Of a stretch of 64,000 nt of DNA, positions 9,917-21,692 are shown piece after piece (within the stretch, counting starts at the first letter, position 1; the number at the start of each line of letters is the position of its first letter). This DNA is from Pseudisothecium myosuroides. Its lineage: Eukaryota; Streptophyta; Bryopsida; Hypnales; Lembophyllaceae. The notes beneath the pieces were generated by a model. The model made no database searches and had not been told where the DNA came from. It worked only from the letters and a program-made list of their open reading frames with translations. Location: the NCBI GenBank assembly GCA_951799445.1, contig OX637288.1, positions 27,693,288 through 27,757,287 on the forward strand, in the 5' to 3' direction. The position numbers and the translations under genes were made by a program.

Positions 9917-12465
9917 ATGAGGAGTTCCATGCTTTGGGCAGTTCTGACCCTGTCCATGACCCTCGTGGTCTGGCCATCCAAAGCGCACTCGCAAAACGGA
10001 GGTCCTATCCCTGCCGCAAACATCCCCACACAATGCAACAGCGTCGAGCGCTGCTGCATGCCCACCCCTTACACAGGTACTCCAGGCATCCAAGAATTCA
10101 AGCTTGACACGATTAACACCCAGCCATGGCGCATCCGCCGCCCAGTGCACCTGCTCACGCCATTCGAAGTCTCGCGTCTGGAGCGCGCGTACGCAATGCT
10201 CCGCGCTCTCCCCGACTCCGACCCGCGCTCACTTCTCAACCAGATGAATATGCACTGCCTGTACTGCGACAACGCGCTCCACTTCCCTGACCAGCGGTAT
10301 ACCTTAGAGATTCACGCCGGCTGGTTCTTCCTCCCCTGGCACCGCATGTTCCTGTTTTGGCACGAACGCATCCTCGCCCAAATGGTCGAGGACGACAGCT
10401 TCGCCTTGCCGTTCTGGGCGTGGGACAGCTCCCAGGAACTTGACCCTCTTCCGAATTCCTTCCCTGCGATTTACTACAACCAAAGCTCATCACTCTGGAA
10501 TCTCAACCGCAGCAACCGCAGCACTCCTGAGATTTTGGTTGACCTGGATACGCCTGGTGGTGAGTTTACCACCAAGACGGCGGCGTTTCTGAGACAGCAG
10601 AATGATCGGTTGCAGTACTCGCAGTTGGTGACTGGGGCGCCCACGCCGGAGTTGTTCTATGGGTTGCCGTACTACTTTGGGGATCTTGCGGGTATAGGGC
10701 CTGGGACTATGGAAGTAACCCCGCATGGGCCTGTTCATGTGTATGTGGGGGGTGATATGATAATACTTGGAAGAGCTGCGTTTGATCCAGTGTTTTATGC
10801 GCATCACGGCAATATCGATCGAATGTGGTCGTTGTGGCAAGGGCTGCCGGGGTGTGTGAGAACCAGCCCAATGGACCGAGCGTTTAACGACTCGATGTTC
10901 ACGTTCTACGACGAGAACGCGAATCTGGTGAAGATGAGCGTCCAGCAGGTGCTCGACATGGATCTTCTCAGGTACGGCCAGAAGTTGAATGCAATCAATC
11001 AATCATTTCTCGCCCGACCGAATTTATTGCTGGATCGGAATCTAATGTGTATTTTTTCAAAGTCGGTGCATTGAAATGTCTGAGAGTGTAACGAGCTCCT
11101 GTCTTCATCTACCGTACGTACGTGCTATCAATATTCTATGAACTTACCATGGTTTCAAACTCCCCCCATTCCATAGAATTCTTTGTGATTCAGGACTCAG
11201 TAGGCTTCTTGTGCGGCTATCTGTGGTTTAGCGCTTTGATCTGAACATAGAAGAGATTAAACAGGTACAGTATATTGTGCCGCCAGCTTCCATTACTTTA
11301 GCCCTTTGGTCATAATCACGGCAAGTACTCCATGTGAGCAGTTGAGCCATAGATCTAACAAGCAGTATATTTATGAAATTAGACACAAACGCATGAAAAT
11401 TGCTGATCGATTTTCGTGGAATTCGAAGTGTCAGAACCACCAGCTAATTTTCACTGGATTAATTATGTCAAATGCCATCCAATTGAATTCTAGCTAGGTT
11501 ACACCAAAGATCATCTGCAGCAACCAGTACTTGGCGTAGGTCTTAATCGATCTTACAGTCACGACATGCAGTCCTATGCTGTTTGGACTTTGTCATCTCA
11601 CAATTGCGATGAGCTTCCTGGAACGTCAATTCCGTACAAACTGGCAATATTCCATCTGACATTTTGACATCTACGTAAATTAGCTTGTTGTGCCGATAGA
11701 TATATGCAAATTAAAATGCTAAATTGCTCTGCATCCTCAACAGGGTGATGCCCACTCCCCTCCCCCTCCCTAAAATCATTTCATTCCTTCCTCTCTCGAA
11801 GGTCCACGGTGCCATTTTAATCAATTAATGTAATACTGCCAATTTAACGGAATGGACGTTCAGTGGACTTCCACCGCAAACATAGCTCTCACAATTCGGT
11901 TCCATCCGAGGTCGCTTTCTCCGCGTGCAGGTACAGTTACGAAGCCATACCGACGCCGTGGGCGACGAACGGCGTGCCCCCTGGGCAAGAGAACACCGTC
12001 CCCCTCTGCAACCCCCTCAACCAATCCGACACCGAAGCCCTTATCAGCAACACGACCGAGCACAAAACTTCCCAAGTCCTGGGCCTGACCCCGATCACGT
12101 TCCGTCTCAAACGCCCGGAGGTCCGTCTCACCAACGGCACGGAGATCCTGGAGCTGTCCGGCCTCCGCATTCCCAACATCACGGGGTTGGCAATCTGGAA
12201 GGCTTATTTATTTTTCCCACAAGCAACGGCCGCCAACGGACCCGCGTGTCCCGAGTTCGCAGGGGCGTTCATCTACACACCGACCACCGGCCAGGCGAAT
12301 TTCAACCCCAAGCGCGTGTGGCGCGTGGCCATCGGACCCAAGCTGGTGCAGATCGGAAAGGACGACGTGAAGGATGCTGTGGTGACTATGGTGCAAGCGG
12401 CAGTGCCGGGGCAGAACATCACTTTTAGTCAAGCTAGAATCCTCTACGACTTCGTGCCGCTCTAG
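9917..12465 (+). CDS. PPO: Secreted polyphenol oxidase (tyrosinase/catechol oxidase), two exons
   Basis: Exon 1 is 9917-10971, intron 10972-11930 (GTACGG...GTGCAG), exon 2 is 11931-12465. The junction splits an Arg codon (AG|G) and gives a 529-residue protein. Family role: a type-3 copper enzyme oxidising mono- or o-diphenols to quinones. Residues 1-24 look like a secretory signal peptide, not a plastid transit peptide. CuA ligands are H113, H133 and H142, with C117 placed for the Cys-His thioether bridge to H133. CuB is H270, H274 and the H296/H297 pair in FYAHHGNIDRMW. Next come the PPO1_DWL region (FYDENANLVKM, about 330-356) and the PPO1_KFDV-like C-terminal domain (exon 2, about 370-529). 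The DWL domain is split by the intron, which confirms the joining. The position that usually holds the bulky Phe gate appears to be aliphatic (about I283), by alignment in my head only. Substrate preference cannot be told. Confidence 0.93.
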
Positions 12466-13116
12466 TGGAATATATATGATCCTGCTGCTGCGTAACATTC
12501 TTAATTAAGCAATTGGACCACTCGTTGGTCTGCCCAGTTGCTGAATCATGCATAAGATTTGACAGTGTTTGTACTGAACTCGGGTTCGGTGTGATCTGCT
12601 TAAGATCGAATGTGCTGTGCGAGCTCGACGTCCGCTCAATTCATGATTATTTTTCGCGTAGGGATGTGATTGAAACATCTTTCTGTCTGTTCCTGTGCCT
12701 GTATCCTCGATCGGGAGCGAGAATCTCGTGTACTGGAGAGCCTCACTAAGCATTGGAGCTGGCGTTGGTGATCGATAATGTGGTGATACGTTGATAATTT
12801 GAGGATTGGAATTGAAATTTGAATGAAGTTGTTTAGTTGGTTTCTTGCTGCAGGAAAGTGACATAGTTTGACTGCTGCATAACATTGTATCTACTGCAGA
12901 TTTAGCCCAAGTTTAAGAGTTGGTGCACTCTGTGGAGTTCTTGGGATTTCGTCCATCAAGGTTAGGTTCGAGATTTACTGTACGTTCGTGATAGTCACTC
13001 AGTCGCAGGACAAGCTTTTCTCAATTCTGTCCGACTCTTTGAGTTCGATCCTTTAGACCCGCCTAGGGGATATGATGAATCCAATAGGCTTTAGTATGTA
13101 ATGGCCGGCTTGAGTG
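12466..13116. other. 3' flank of the PPO gene
   Basis: Presumed 3' UTR and spacer. Open frames here on both strands have no recognisable product. Confidence 0.45.
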
Positions 13117-13330
13117 ATGGCACTCTGTACACAGGGTGATTTTGATTTTATGTGAAATATTGTGATCGATCTTCTTTTTGTGGAAGTCTGGTAGAGATAT
13201 AAGAAAACTTGCGGTTCAATGACGTGCACAATGGCACTCTGTACACAGGGTGATTCTGATGTTATGTGAAGTTCTGTGATCGATCTTTTCTTTTGTGGAA
13301 GTCAGAGAATAAGAAAACTGCTCGCAATGA
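13117..13330. repeat. 114-bp tandem duplication
   Basis: Two adjacent units, 13117-13230 and from 13231, both begin ATGGCACTCTGTACACAGGG and continue through a TGTGATCGATCTT block and an AAGAAAACT block to GACGTGCACA. Spacing between equivalent positions is 114 bp. Confidence 0.75.
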
Positions 13331-13845
13331 CGTGCACAAGGTGTGATTCTCAATTTCGTACGTTCTTTCGGATCCTGCTTGTTCTAGACCATGAAGTCGA
13401 CGGGCCCAGAGATCCTCCACCTGCATCATCCGATTCCAGACATGCGTGTGGCGCAAGTGGCATGGTCTTCCAGCAGATTATCATTATTTCAGATGCACGA
13501 ACACATCATAACTTGTCTTTCTCCTCAAAAGGTCGGTGCAAAGGGTCAAGTCCTGTGAAACTTTGTGATCGATCTAATTTTTACGGAAGAAAATAAGAAA
13601 ATTGCTGCACACTTACTTGCACAAGGTGTGATCCTCAATGTCGTATGTTCTGTCGGATTCCTGCTTGTACTAGACCACGAAGTGGGTCGGTCCAGAGATC
13701 CTTTACCTGCATCACCCGATTTCAGACATGCGCATGACGCAAATTGGCCTTCCTGATTGTCATCATTCAGAAGCATGGACGACACATGACAACTTGTCTT
13801 TCTGCACAAAAGTTCGGGTCTTGAGAAATACTGTAGTCTGTTTTT
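13270..13845. repeat. 289-bp tandem duplication
   Basis: Two diverged units, about 13270-13558 and 13559-13845. Both hold TGTGATCGATCT, then AATAAGAAAA, TGCACAAGGTGTGAT, CTAGACCA.GAAGT, AGAGATCCT..ACCTGCATCA and CAGACATGCG in the same order, offset by 289 bp. The unit overlaps the 114-bp duplication, so this locus has been duplicated at least twice. The open frames here are parallel in both units but carry no recognisable domain. Confidence 0.75.
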
Positions 13846-14516
13846 TTCGGCTCCTCGCAAGGATTGAGGAGCAAGCCACGTTAACAACGTGAAATGCGAC
13901 AAGGAGTCACAGTTTTGACTTCGTGAAAGCTTAACTGTACTTGAAGGCCGTATGTTTCAAAAAAACAAAAACCTTCACTGTACTTGAGGGAGCAAAAGGG
14001 ATCCCCTGTAGCGGCATTAGTTAACAATGTGAGTCATGTGATGGGACTGATACTCCCTTTCTATATATACTTCATTTTTTTTTTCTCTGAAAAGTGACGG
14101 TGCTTTCATAAAAACAAAGAGAGAAACAAATAATCACTCCGGTTCACGAGGCCGAGTCATCCAAGGGAAGAGAGTCAAGAGACCTATCTACTTCATATTA
14201 ATTCAGCCCTTTGAATGTCCTCTCCATTCTGCTTGTCATTCGTGGTTCATCTTTACTTTAATATACATGGTCTCTTTGCCAATTTGTCTCTTTTGAACCC
14301 ATTGGCATTGTGACAAATTATACGTCATTTGTGAAATGAATTAATTATATTGCTTGTGAAATAATTGGTACCCCCAAAGGCCCCATTCTACCATATATTT
14401 ACATTTTTTTGAAGTTGTTGTGACTACGTACAATCAATATGGGATATTGACATAGTACAGTGGGTACAATAATCTTACAACCGGCCTATTTGTGCCATTC
14501 AATTTTTTTTAGTATC
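13846..14516. other. Intergenic, no gene seen
   Basis: AT-rich spacer with a T-run near 14080. Nothing recognisable. Confidence 0.45.
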
Positions 14517-14745
14517 ACATGGAGTTTAATTGGTACATTTTATTAAGCATAATTATCATTGCATCCTTATACAATTCCAATCAAGCATACCAAATTTCAG
14601 TTTCTAAAAAGCAAAATTATATATTTGATGAATTTTTAAAATCATTTTTTATGGTTTTACATGATATGTTATTGAAAACAATTGGTGAAGAGTTTTTTAA
14701 TCCAATTGTAGAGATATGTAGGGAACATCCATATTCATACACGTC
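14517..14745 (+). repeat. Left arm of a long inverted repeat
   Basis: This stretch is repeated in inverse orientation at about 16762-16986. Both arms give matching open frames when read towards the centre (shared SIIIIASL and NSNQAYQIS segments), but similarity is spread over the DNA and the frames match no domain I know, so I treat it as repeat DNA and not a gene. Confidence 0.7.
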
Positions 14746-14860
14746 TTCCCTTTAGCAAGCATCTCCAAAAAAGTTTTACAATTCCTTCTATAGACATTTC
14801 AATATTGGGGGGACAATGCCCAACTTCTATAAAAATAGATACCTCTTTATTATAATTACT

Positions 14861-16349
14861 ACAAGGGTCATTGCAAGAAAGACTAGTCTTGTTTACTATT
14901 CACAAAGGAAGTGATTCTCTTGTCATTCGCTATAACTTTTGAAGCAAAAGTTCAATGAACATGAAATTTTTATTGGAGATGCCTAACTTGATGGTAATCA
15001 AATCTCTTATTTTTTAGAAATTAAGAAAAATCATTTTATATTTAAAAATCATTTTTATTAATTTATCACAAAGTAAAATTAAGGAATTTTTACTATGTTA
15101 GGAGTCCCCAAATTTAATGATCTAGAACCAAAAAAATTATGGTCTATTTGCATAGTAAGAAAGCATATTCCTACCAAAGAAAATCTAAAAATATATTATT
15201 TTGTATCCTCCACATGAGAACAAACAACACTCCCATTGTGCGCAACTTCTTAACAATGAAGATGGTGTTAAGATCAATCTTTTGGTGAAATCTCATCACT
15301 ATGAACTCTTTCCAAGTGGCCAATTTTTAGATTTTTTTAAAATTATTTTTCCTATTTTTTATCAATTAAAATGTGAAATTACAGTGCAAGTAACTATTTT
15401 CTTGAAATTTTACACTTTTCTAGTTCTTCTACTTAGAGAATTTTTTTGTGCTTTTCCTTCCTAGGGTATCTTCTTCTTAAAAGTGTATACAAGGGTGAAT
15501 GCAAGAAACACATGTACTATTTTGCGTCACACCTTGCGTTTTGATTAGTTTTTGGGGCATAACTTTTGCATACTGGCTCCAAATGACTTAAGATTTATAG
15601 TTAAGGTATTGATGACTATTATACACCTTGTCTAATTTTTTGTAATTTTCAAAAATAGTATATTGTCCAAAAATAGCCCCCAATTATATGTCACACTTGC
15701 CAATTTAGAGGTTTTTAGTACTATTTAGTATCCAAAAAAATAAATTTTGAGCTGAAATTTGGAGGGCATGGTCTTCTAGTAGACTTGTAGCTATGCAGGG
15801 AAGGAATTCTAAAAATAGTTAATTATATGTAGTGTGGAAGTCTACAAAGTGTGCTTCTTTTTGCATATACATTTTGAAACATATAAAATATTATTTTGGA
15901 GTTTTTTGGGTGAATGACCATCTCCATAGAGTTGTTACAAATGGACAATTTTCATTTTATATATTTAGTTTAGTTTTCTATATTTAACTAATTTATACAT
16001 CAAGATATCCATTTTCTTGAGATTTGGCACTTTTTTAGTTCTCTAGCTTAAAGAATTTTTCTATGCATTTCCTTTGGTGGTTACCTTCATCTTAAAGGTA
16101 TATATGTTAGCCGTATTTTTTTGGTTTTTTAAAAATTATTTTTTTAATTTTATAAAACTCCAGAAGAAAAATTATAAGTATTGTAAAAACGCAACAAAAT
16201 CAGCAGGTGTTTCTTGCATTCACCTACATTAAAACAATTTTTTCACATATTTTTTAAATTGGTTTTTTAATTTTAAAGTACTCCTAGAAAAAAATGAATC
16301 TTGTACAAAACACTACGCTTTTTGAACGCCCTTTCTTGCAACAACCCAT
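14861..16349. mobile_element. Outer GCAAGAAA-type inverted-repeat element (candidate)
   Basis: Left end ACAAGGGTCATTGCAAGAAA at 14861; on the minus strand from about 16349 the sequence is ATGGGTTGTTGCAAGAAAGG. These pair as degenerate terminal inverted repeats around about 1.4 kb of AT-rich non-coding DNA that also contains the inner element 15489-16227. The ends are worn, so this call is tentative. Confidence 0.45.
15489..16227. mobile_element. Inner GCAAGAAACAC-type inverted-repeat element
   Basis: Left end ACAAGGGTGAATGCAAGAAA (continuing CACATGTACTATTTTGCGTC); minus-strand right end GTAGGTGAATGCAAGAAACA (continuing CCTGCTGATTTTGTTGCGT). About 0.74 kb, AT-rich and non-coding. Same family as 20848-21692, which has better-preserved ends. 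Confidence 0.6.
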
Positions 16350-16573
16350 AAGAGAAAGGGATATTTTAAGTGAGTTTTTTTATATAGTCCTAATCATAAG
16401 ATTATAAGTAATGACCTTTTAGAAGATTTCCAATAAAAATTTTACTAGAAACACATGTATTTCAAGAATTTTAGTAATTTTTTATTGAAAATCTCTTTAA
16501 AGGTGATTATTTGTAATCTTATGTGTAGGACTATATTTAAAAACTCACTTAAAAAAACCTTTTTTTCATAGTG
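16343..16573. mobile_element. Degraded CACTA-type foldback MITE
   Basis: The right end ...TCATAGTG at 16573 and left segment AAGAGAAAGG resemble the 8916-9117 element. Inverted segments AAGTGAG...ATATAGTCCTA (left) and TAGGACTATAT...CTCACTT (right) form the foldback, with TAATCATAAGATTA-like sequence inside both arms. The CACTA left terminus itself is mutated and the boundary overlaps the outer element above. Confidence 0.55.
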
Positions 16574-16761
16574 AATTAGACTTTTTTATTTGCCCCTCAC
16601 ATAGTAACTAATTTGAGCATGATGATTTAATTAGTTTGCCAAAATCTAGTTAATTGATATAGAGTTATCAATCTTACAAAGTATGGTTACATGACACTTC
16701 ACATTGAATTCTTCCTAGATTATATTTTTGTTACTTAATGGTGTGTTTTTTAATATGAAAG

Positions 16762-16986
16762 ATGTGCATATGGATGTTCCCTACATATCTATACAATTGG
16801 ATTAAAAAAACTCATCACCAATTGTTTTCAATAAAATATCATGTAAAACAATGAAACTTGACTTTAAAAATTCACCAAAAATGAAATTCTGCTTTTTTGA
16901 AATTGAAATTTGGTATGCTTGATTGGAATTGTGTAAGGATGCAATGATAATTATGCTTACCAAAACATACCAAATAAACTCTACAT
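16762..16986 (-). repeat. Right arm of the long inverted repeat
   Basis: Inverse copy of 14517-14745, about 2.0 kb away. The intervening DNA holds the nested elements at 14861-16573. The sequence just outside (16997-17160) is repeated directly at about 20895-21060, so the same larger repeat occurs again near 21 kb. Confidence 0.7.
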
Positions 16987-17784
16987 TAAATAAACTCCAC
17001 ATTGCAGAAATTGTTTTGTGCCACAAGTATTGCAGAAATGATCCAATGAATGTGAAATTTAGAAGGAAACTCTTCGTGGCAATAGAGAACGTACTTGAAT
17101 TATTTCAACTTTTCCAAAATGAATTAAGTAGAGGAGAGTGAATTCTGAATATATGTCATACATGCATATATATCAGTTTTAGATAATTATAAATATTTGT
17201 ATTATATCAGTAGGGAAGGGGGATTCAAATTTTTTTGAATAAAATTGATGGTCTAGATTTTAGAAGTGGTAGGCAAGGGCGAGGCTGCCTGCAACTTTTC
17301 AGCCTCTATACTTTTGTAGGAACACATCATGTGAATGTAAATCCAAATCAAGTAACTTAAGTTTATTTGTTTGGCATGTGACATTTTTTGCCTTGCAAAT
17401 GAATGTAAATGCAATGTTATTTGTCTTGCAAGTGAATGCAAGACATCCTTTATGGGAAGGGAGACAAAATTTTATTGCTTCTAGGATTGAAGTAAATCTC
17501 AATTAGCATGGAAATGGATCATTCTCATCTTGACTACCATGACTTCAACCACCGGCAATGACAACTAGCCATTGTTACCCACTAAAAGTACAACCCTCCA
17601 TTAGTTGATTGGTAAATGTTGAGAAAAAGTTAGTGCATGCACTTCATTCAATTAATATTTGTTGAAGAGGCTTTAAGAGAAATCAACAATATATATCAAA
17701 TGGAAAGAAGGAAACAAGCTGCAATGCTCTACATAAATCAATGATATAGATATGTTGATAGAAGGAGTTACCACTATTTATTAT
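16987..17784. other. Repeat-derived spacer
   Basis: Bases 16997-17160 match 20895-21060 in order (TGTGGAAGT/TTTTGTGCCAC, AAGTATTGCAGAAATGAT, CTTGAATTATTTCA, TGAATATATGT blocks). No gene is seen in the rest. Confidence 0.5.
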
Positions 17785-18720
17785 TTAACCCTATGACTAT
17801 TTTCACTGAAAACACTCAAAAATTGTCATTTTTAGTACAAGTAACAAATTTTTGTAAAAAAACTTTTTTTGACACATGTAACCATTGGATCTTATAGTAT
17901 GTTGACTTGAAAACACGTGGTACAAATTTCTGAAATTTCCACCATGTGGATTGCAAAATAGAAGCATTCAAATCCATTGAAATCATTTTTTGGCCCTACA
18001 AAAAACACGGCAGCTGCACCTCACAAGCTCACTTTTCTATACAAAAATGTCCAAAATGGTGGTGCTTCTTTGGATTCTTTTTCCTAGACAAGTTGGCTAT
18101 ATGCTTGAAAATTTTCACATCATTTGGAATTGTACAACATATAGGAAAAAAATAGTAAGTAGAAAGAAGTAGAGAATGACTCAAAATATTAAATTGTTAA
18201 GAATTTTGTTACAGAATTGAAAAACGTCAATCCCAATGGTTACAATGTTTTAATAAACAATCTACATTCTATGATTTTATTTTTTTCAAAAAATATTGAA
18301 AATTGAATAAAATAAAGGACTTCAAAGCTTATTTTTGAGTAGAGAATCCATAATTGCCCGCAAACAAAAACTCCTCATAACTTTCATCTCATTGATCAAA
18401 ATGGAATGATTCAAAGATTTCCACATATATATAATTCTAGAAAATCAATTTCAAATTTTTGTTTTTTAAAAAGTGATTTATTATATCTACTTAGAACTGC
18501 CCATTTACAAAAAAAACCCCACATATTAGGTCATAACTTTTGATTCATATTCCCAAATGTCATGAAATTTAGTGCATATGAAAGATATTCCTCATCCACG
18601 TACACCTTCTATTAAAATTTCAGCCAAAAATATGCAAATCCTCATTCACACGTACCTATCCAAAATTTCTATGCTGCCAAAAAAATGCATGCTGGTCCTT
18701 TAGGGGTTAAATATCTTTAC
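17785..18720. mobile_element. TTAA element copy B (piggyBac-like)
   Basis: Left end TTAACCCTATGACTATTTT (worn) and right end GGTCCTTTAGGGGTTAA with TTAA at both edges; 936 bp. Its right part, reversed, matches the left part of copy D (AGCATGC...TTTTTGGCARCATAGAAATTT, then GGTACGTGTGA). Non-coding. Confidence 0.7.
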
Positions 18721-18749
18721 TATCTTTAGGTCAAATATGACGAATTTCA

Positions 18750-19893
18750 TTAACCCCTAAAGTACCAAAGTCCCCTCGGGGGACACTTCAAATTCTCGGG
18801 GGGGTCACTTAGAGTGTCCATTAGAAAACACGTGCAAACAAAACTTTGGACCCCCTATATTATATCCTAAAATTTAAATAAAATGAAATAAAAAAAATAT
18901 GACTAGATTTTCCTACTTCAAAAGTTTATGTTTTGAATTATTGATATTTTTATTTGTTAATGATAATTAGTTACAAATTTTTGAAGTAATTAGATACAGT
19001 GTACAACTGAAAAATAACTTTCACACCCCTATATTATATCCTAAAAAATTGTCTAAAAAATGAACAAAAAATTCCTAAAAATAGCTCTCTATTGAAAGTT
19101 CATTTTGAGTTGAGTATTGATGCAATGGTCATCTAAATGTGATCTCTATAAATATTTGAGTTGAAAAACATGCCGTTTTAGGCCATTTTCAACCTCTTGT
19201 ACAAATCATTTCAACTATTATTTTAGTTTTAAATTTTGGCAATAGAAACCTATAGTCATTATTAAGCAACCCTCAAAATTTTAAGTTGAAATTATAGTTC
19301 ATTAGAAACCACTTGTTCGCACGTGGTTTGTAGTAAAATACTAGGTGCCCCCCCCCCCCCCGAGTTCAAATTTTGGACAGGCCCGTGTGGCCTCAAATTT
19401 TGACCTGATTTTTTGAAACTTTTTTTGAAGATAGGAAATCACATTTGCTTTCTAAAAATATAATTTTTTTTTCAATCGGTGCCTAGGAGCAAAAGTTATG
19501 CCATCTTAAAGCAAAAAAGCAGTTTGCTAGGCAGAAAAAAAAAACCAGAAAAATGATTTAAATTTTTTTTCTTCTCAAAGATCATGTTTTTGTGTACATT
19601 TGAAGCTTTGATTCATTCTATTTGGACTCAGAATGAGAAAGTTATAGACAATCTTGTTTTTCGGGCAACAATTCAAAAAACTTTTTTTCCCAACTTCAAA
19701 TGCTAATATCTTCCAATCCATATGGTCAAACTTCATGAAATTTTTACCACATGGTCTGAGACAAGTGAAGTACAAGATCCTATGATTATATTCTAAAAAA
19801 AAGTTTTTTTTTGGTTCAGAGAGTGATTGCAGCACAAATGGCAGTTTTCAGTGGTTCCAGAGCCAGAAAATGCCTTGGTATTTTAGGGGTTAA
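18750..19893. mobile_element. TTAA element copy C (piggyBac-like)
   Basis: Left end TTAACCCCTAAAGTACCAAAG minus one base differs little from the minus-strand right end TTAACCCCTAAAATACCAAG. These are about 20-bp terminal inverted repeats with TTAA at both outer edges; 1144 bp. It starts 30 bp after copy B ends. It contains a C-run at about 19348 and no coding sequence. Confidence 0.75.
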
Positions 19894-20847
19894 ATTGGCA
19901 CCATTCCACAACTTCGACACTTTTATAGTTCAAGCCACATGGTGTGAAATCTACACTTATCCTAGATGGTTCACTTATCTACTTAAACATCTTTTGAATG
20001 TCTTGTTAACTTTGTCCTAAACATCCATGATGACAACCTATATATAATACCACGTAATATCCATGCCTTTGACAAATCAACGAATGTGACATTCCAAATG
20101 ACACCAAGCATGACATCCTATGATTAGAAAAATGTCTACTAGATATCTTATGACATCCACATATTCAAAAAGACATCCATAAAGACATTATATATGAAAT
20201 TTTTTGGCAAAACTCTTATCTCAGTCAAGAATAATATCCCACAATTACAATTCTAAAAAGTGGAAAAGTTTTGATTTGCAAATTTATTTTTGGAAAATGC
20301 TATTTTGGGCTATTTTGAGAATATTTTTTAATTTTGACCTAAGAAATTGTAGTACTTAATTACATTTTTATAGCTCTAAGATGATTTGTAAGTTTTAAAT
20401 AAATTTCATAACAAGATGCCTCATAATTTTCACAATACACTTCCAAATAGAATGAATAGGAGCTTTCCAAGTGGAAAAGAATACAAATCCCCATTTTTTT
20501 TTTTTTTTTGAAATTCGATCTTTATTTTGTTGTTGCTTGGAATAGGGTATTTTTAATTCAAGTGGCAAAAGTTTTTCTCAGCTTGAAATTGAGTAAAATC
20601 CTCCAAAAGCTAATCTATTTCCCAATCTTCAAAAGAATATTCAAAATATAACTTCCAAATTTGGATCATAGATATTTGTCCCTATTAACAAGTGAAGCCT
20701 ACTATAAAAGACCCCTGCAAAAAACATTTAATTTAATAGACAATTTTAAAATATTAGTTAACAATTAGATAATTTAAGTTATTTAAAAAGAAATTAATAT
20801 ACCCTTCTAAAATATCCCTTGGATGCTTGTTTTATTATAGTATTACT
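19894..20847. other. Intergenic, no gene seen
   Basis: AT-rich, with several GACATCC-containing short repeats around 20020-20180 and a T-run near 20500. Nothing coding is recognisable. Confidence 0.45.
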
Positions 20848-21692
20848 AGGGTGATTGCAAGAAACACTTGTACTATTTTCCGTCACACGTTCAATGTGGA
20901 AGTTGTTTTATACCATCAGTATTGCAAAAATGATTGAATGAACAAAAAATTCAAAAACAAGCTTCCTATAGCAATAGAAAATGCACTTGAATTATTTCAG
21001 TTTTTTCAAAATTAATTTAATAGGTGAAACTAAATTTTGAATATATGTAACACATGCGGTTTTGGTGGTTTTTAGTACTATCGAGTACCTTTTTTGAAGA
21101 GTTACATCATCAAATTTGGTAGGCTAGCTCTTCTATTAGAAATACACCTTCTCAGCAGAGGGATTTCTAAAAACATTTTCCAAGTGTGTTTTATATTGGC
21201 CTAAAGTGTGTTGTATTCAGGTTGAATTTATGTTGAATTAAAAATGGTTTTTTAGTTCTAACTTTGATCTTTCTACTTTGCTCTTAGTCGGCAACAATGG
21301 CCATTTTTGAAATAAAATTTTCAAACTCATTTCCTAATTTTCAAAAATAGAAACGTGAAAGTCTCATTTCCTAGGGTAAATTGTAGCATGTGGCTCAAAA
21401 TAGTACTTCAAGGTACACAAAAAGACTCAATAGTACTGATGGGGCTCGTAAGACCTTCTATCTGCCAATGTAAATTGTTTTTTAATGGCAAATTAAGTCT
21501 TTCCATCCATTTTTGTCATCCAATGATGAACATCATATGTTGTCAGAATAGTAAATTTGAAATCCAATTGACCATTCAAATTTTATGTTCCATGCCTTCA
21601 ATAGTACTGAAGGTGACTAATAGTACAATAAGGACTAAAAGTCCAAAAATGCAAAACGCAACAAATAGTACAAGTGTTTCTTGCAATCATCC
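20848..21692. mobile_element. GATTGCAAGAAACACTTG inverted-repeat element
   Basis: Left end GGGTGATTGCAAGAAACACT and minus-strand right end GGATGATTGCAAGAAACACT, each continuing TGTACTATTT: about 30-bp terminal inverted repeats with one difference. The element is about 845 bp. The 123-codon plus-strand frame at 21355-21726 runs out through the right end and shows no known domain. Superfamily unknown; target duplication is unclear (ATTA occurs on both sides, slightly offset). Confidence 0.75.

Noticed and set aside
11852..12428. Alternative frames overlapping PPO exon 2
   Set aside because: They are GC-rich shadows; the frame joined by the intron matches the PPO C-terminal domain.
14519..17026. 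Matching open frames at 14519-14755 (+) and 16802-17026 (-)
   Set aside because: They are mirror copies within an inverted repeat; the similarity covers the DNA generally and no protein family is recognised.
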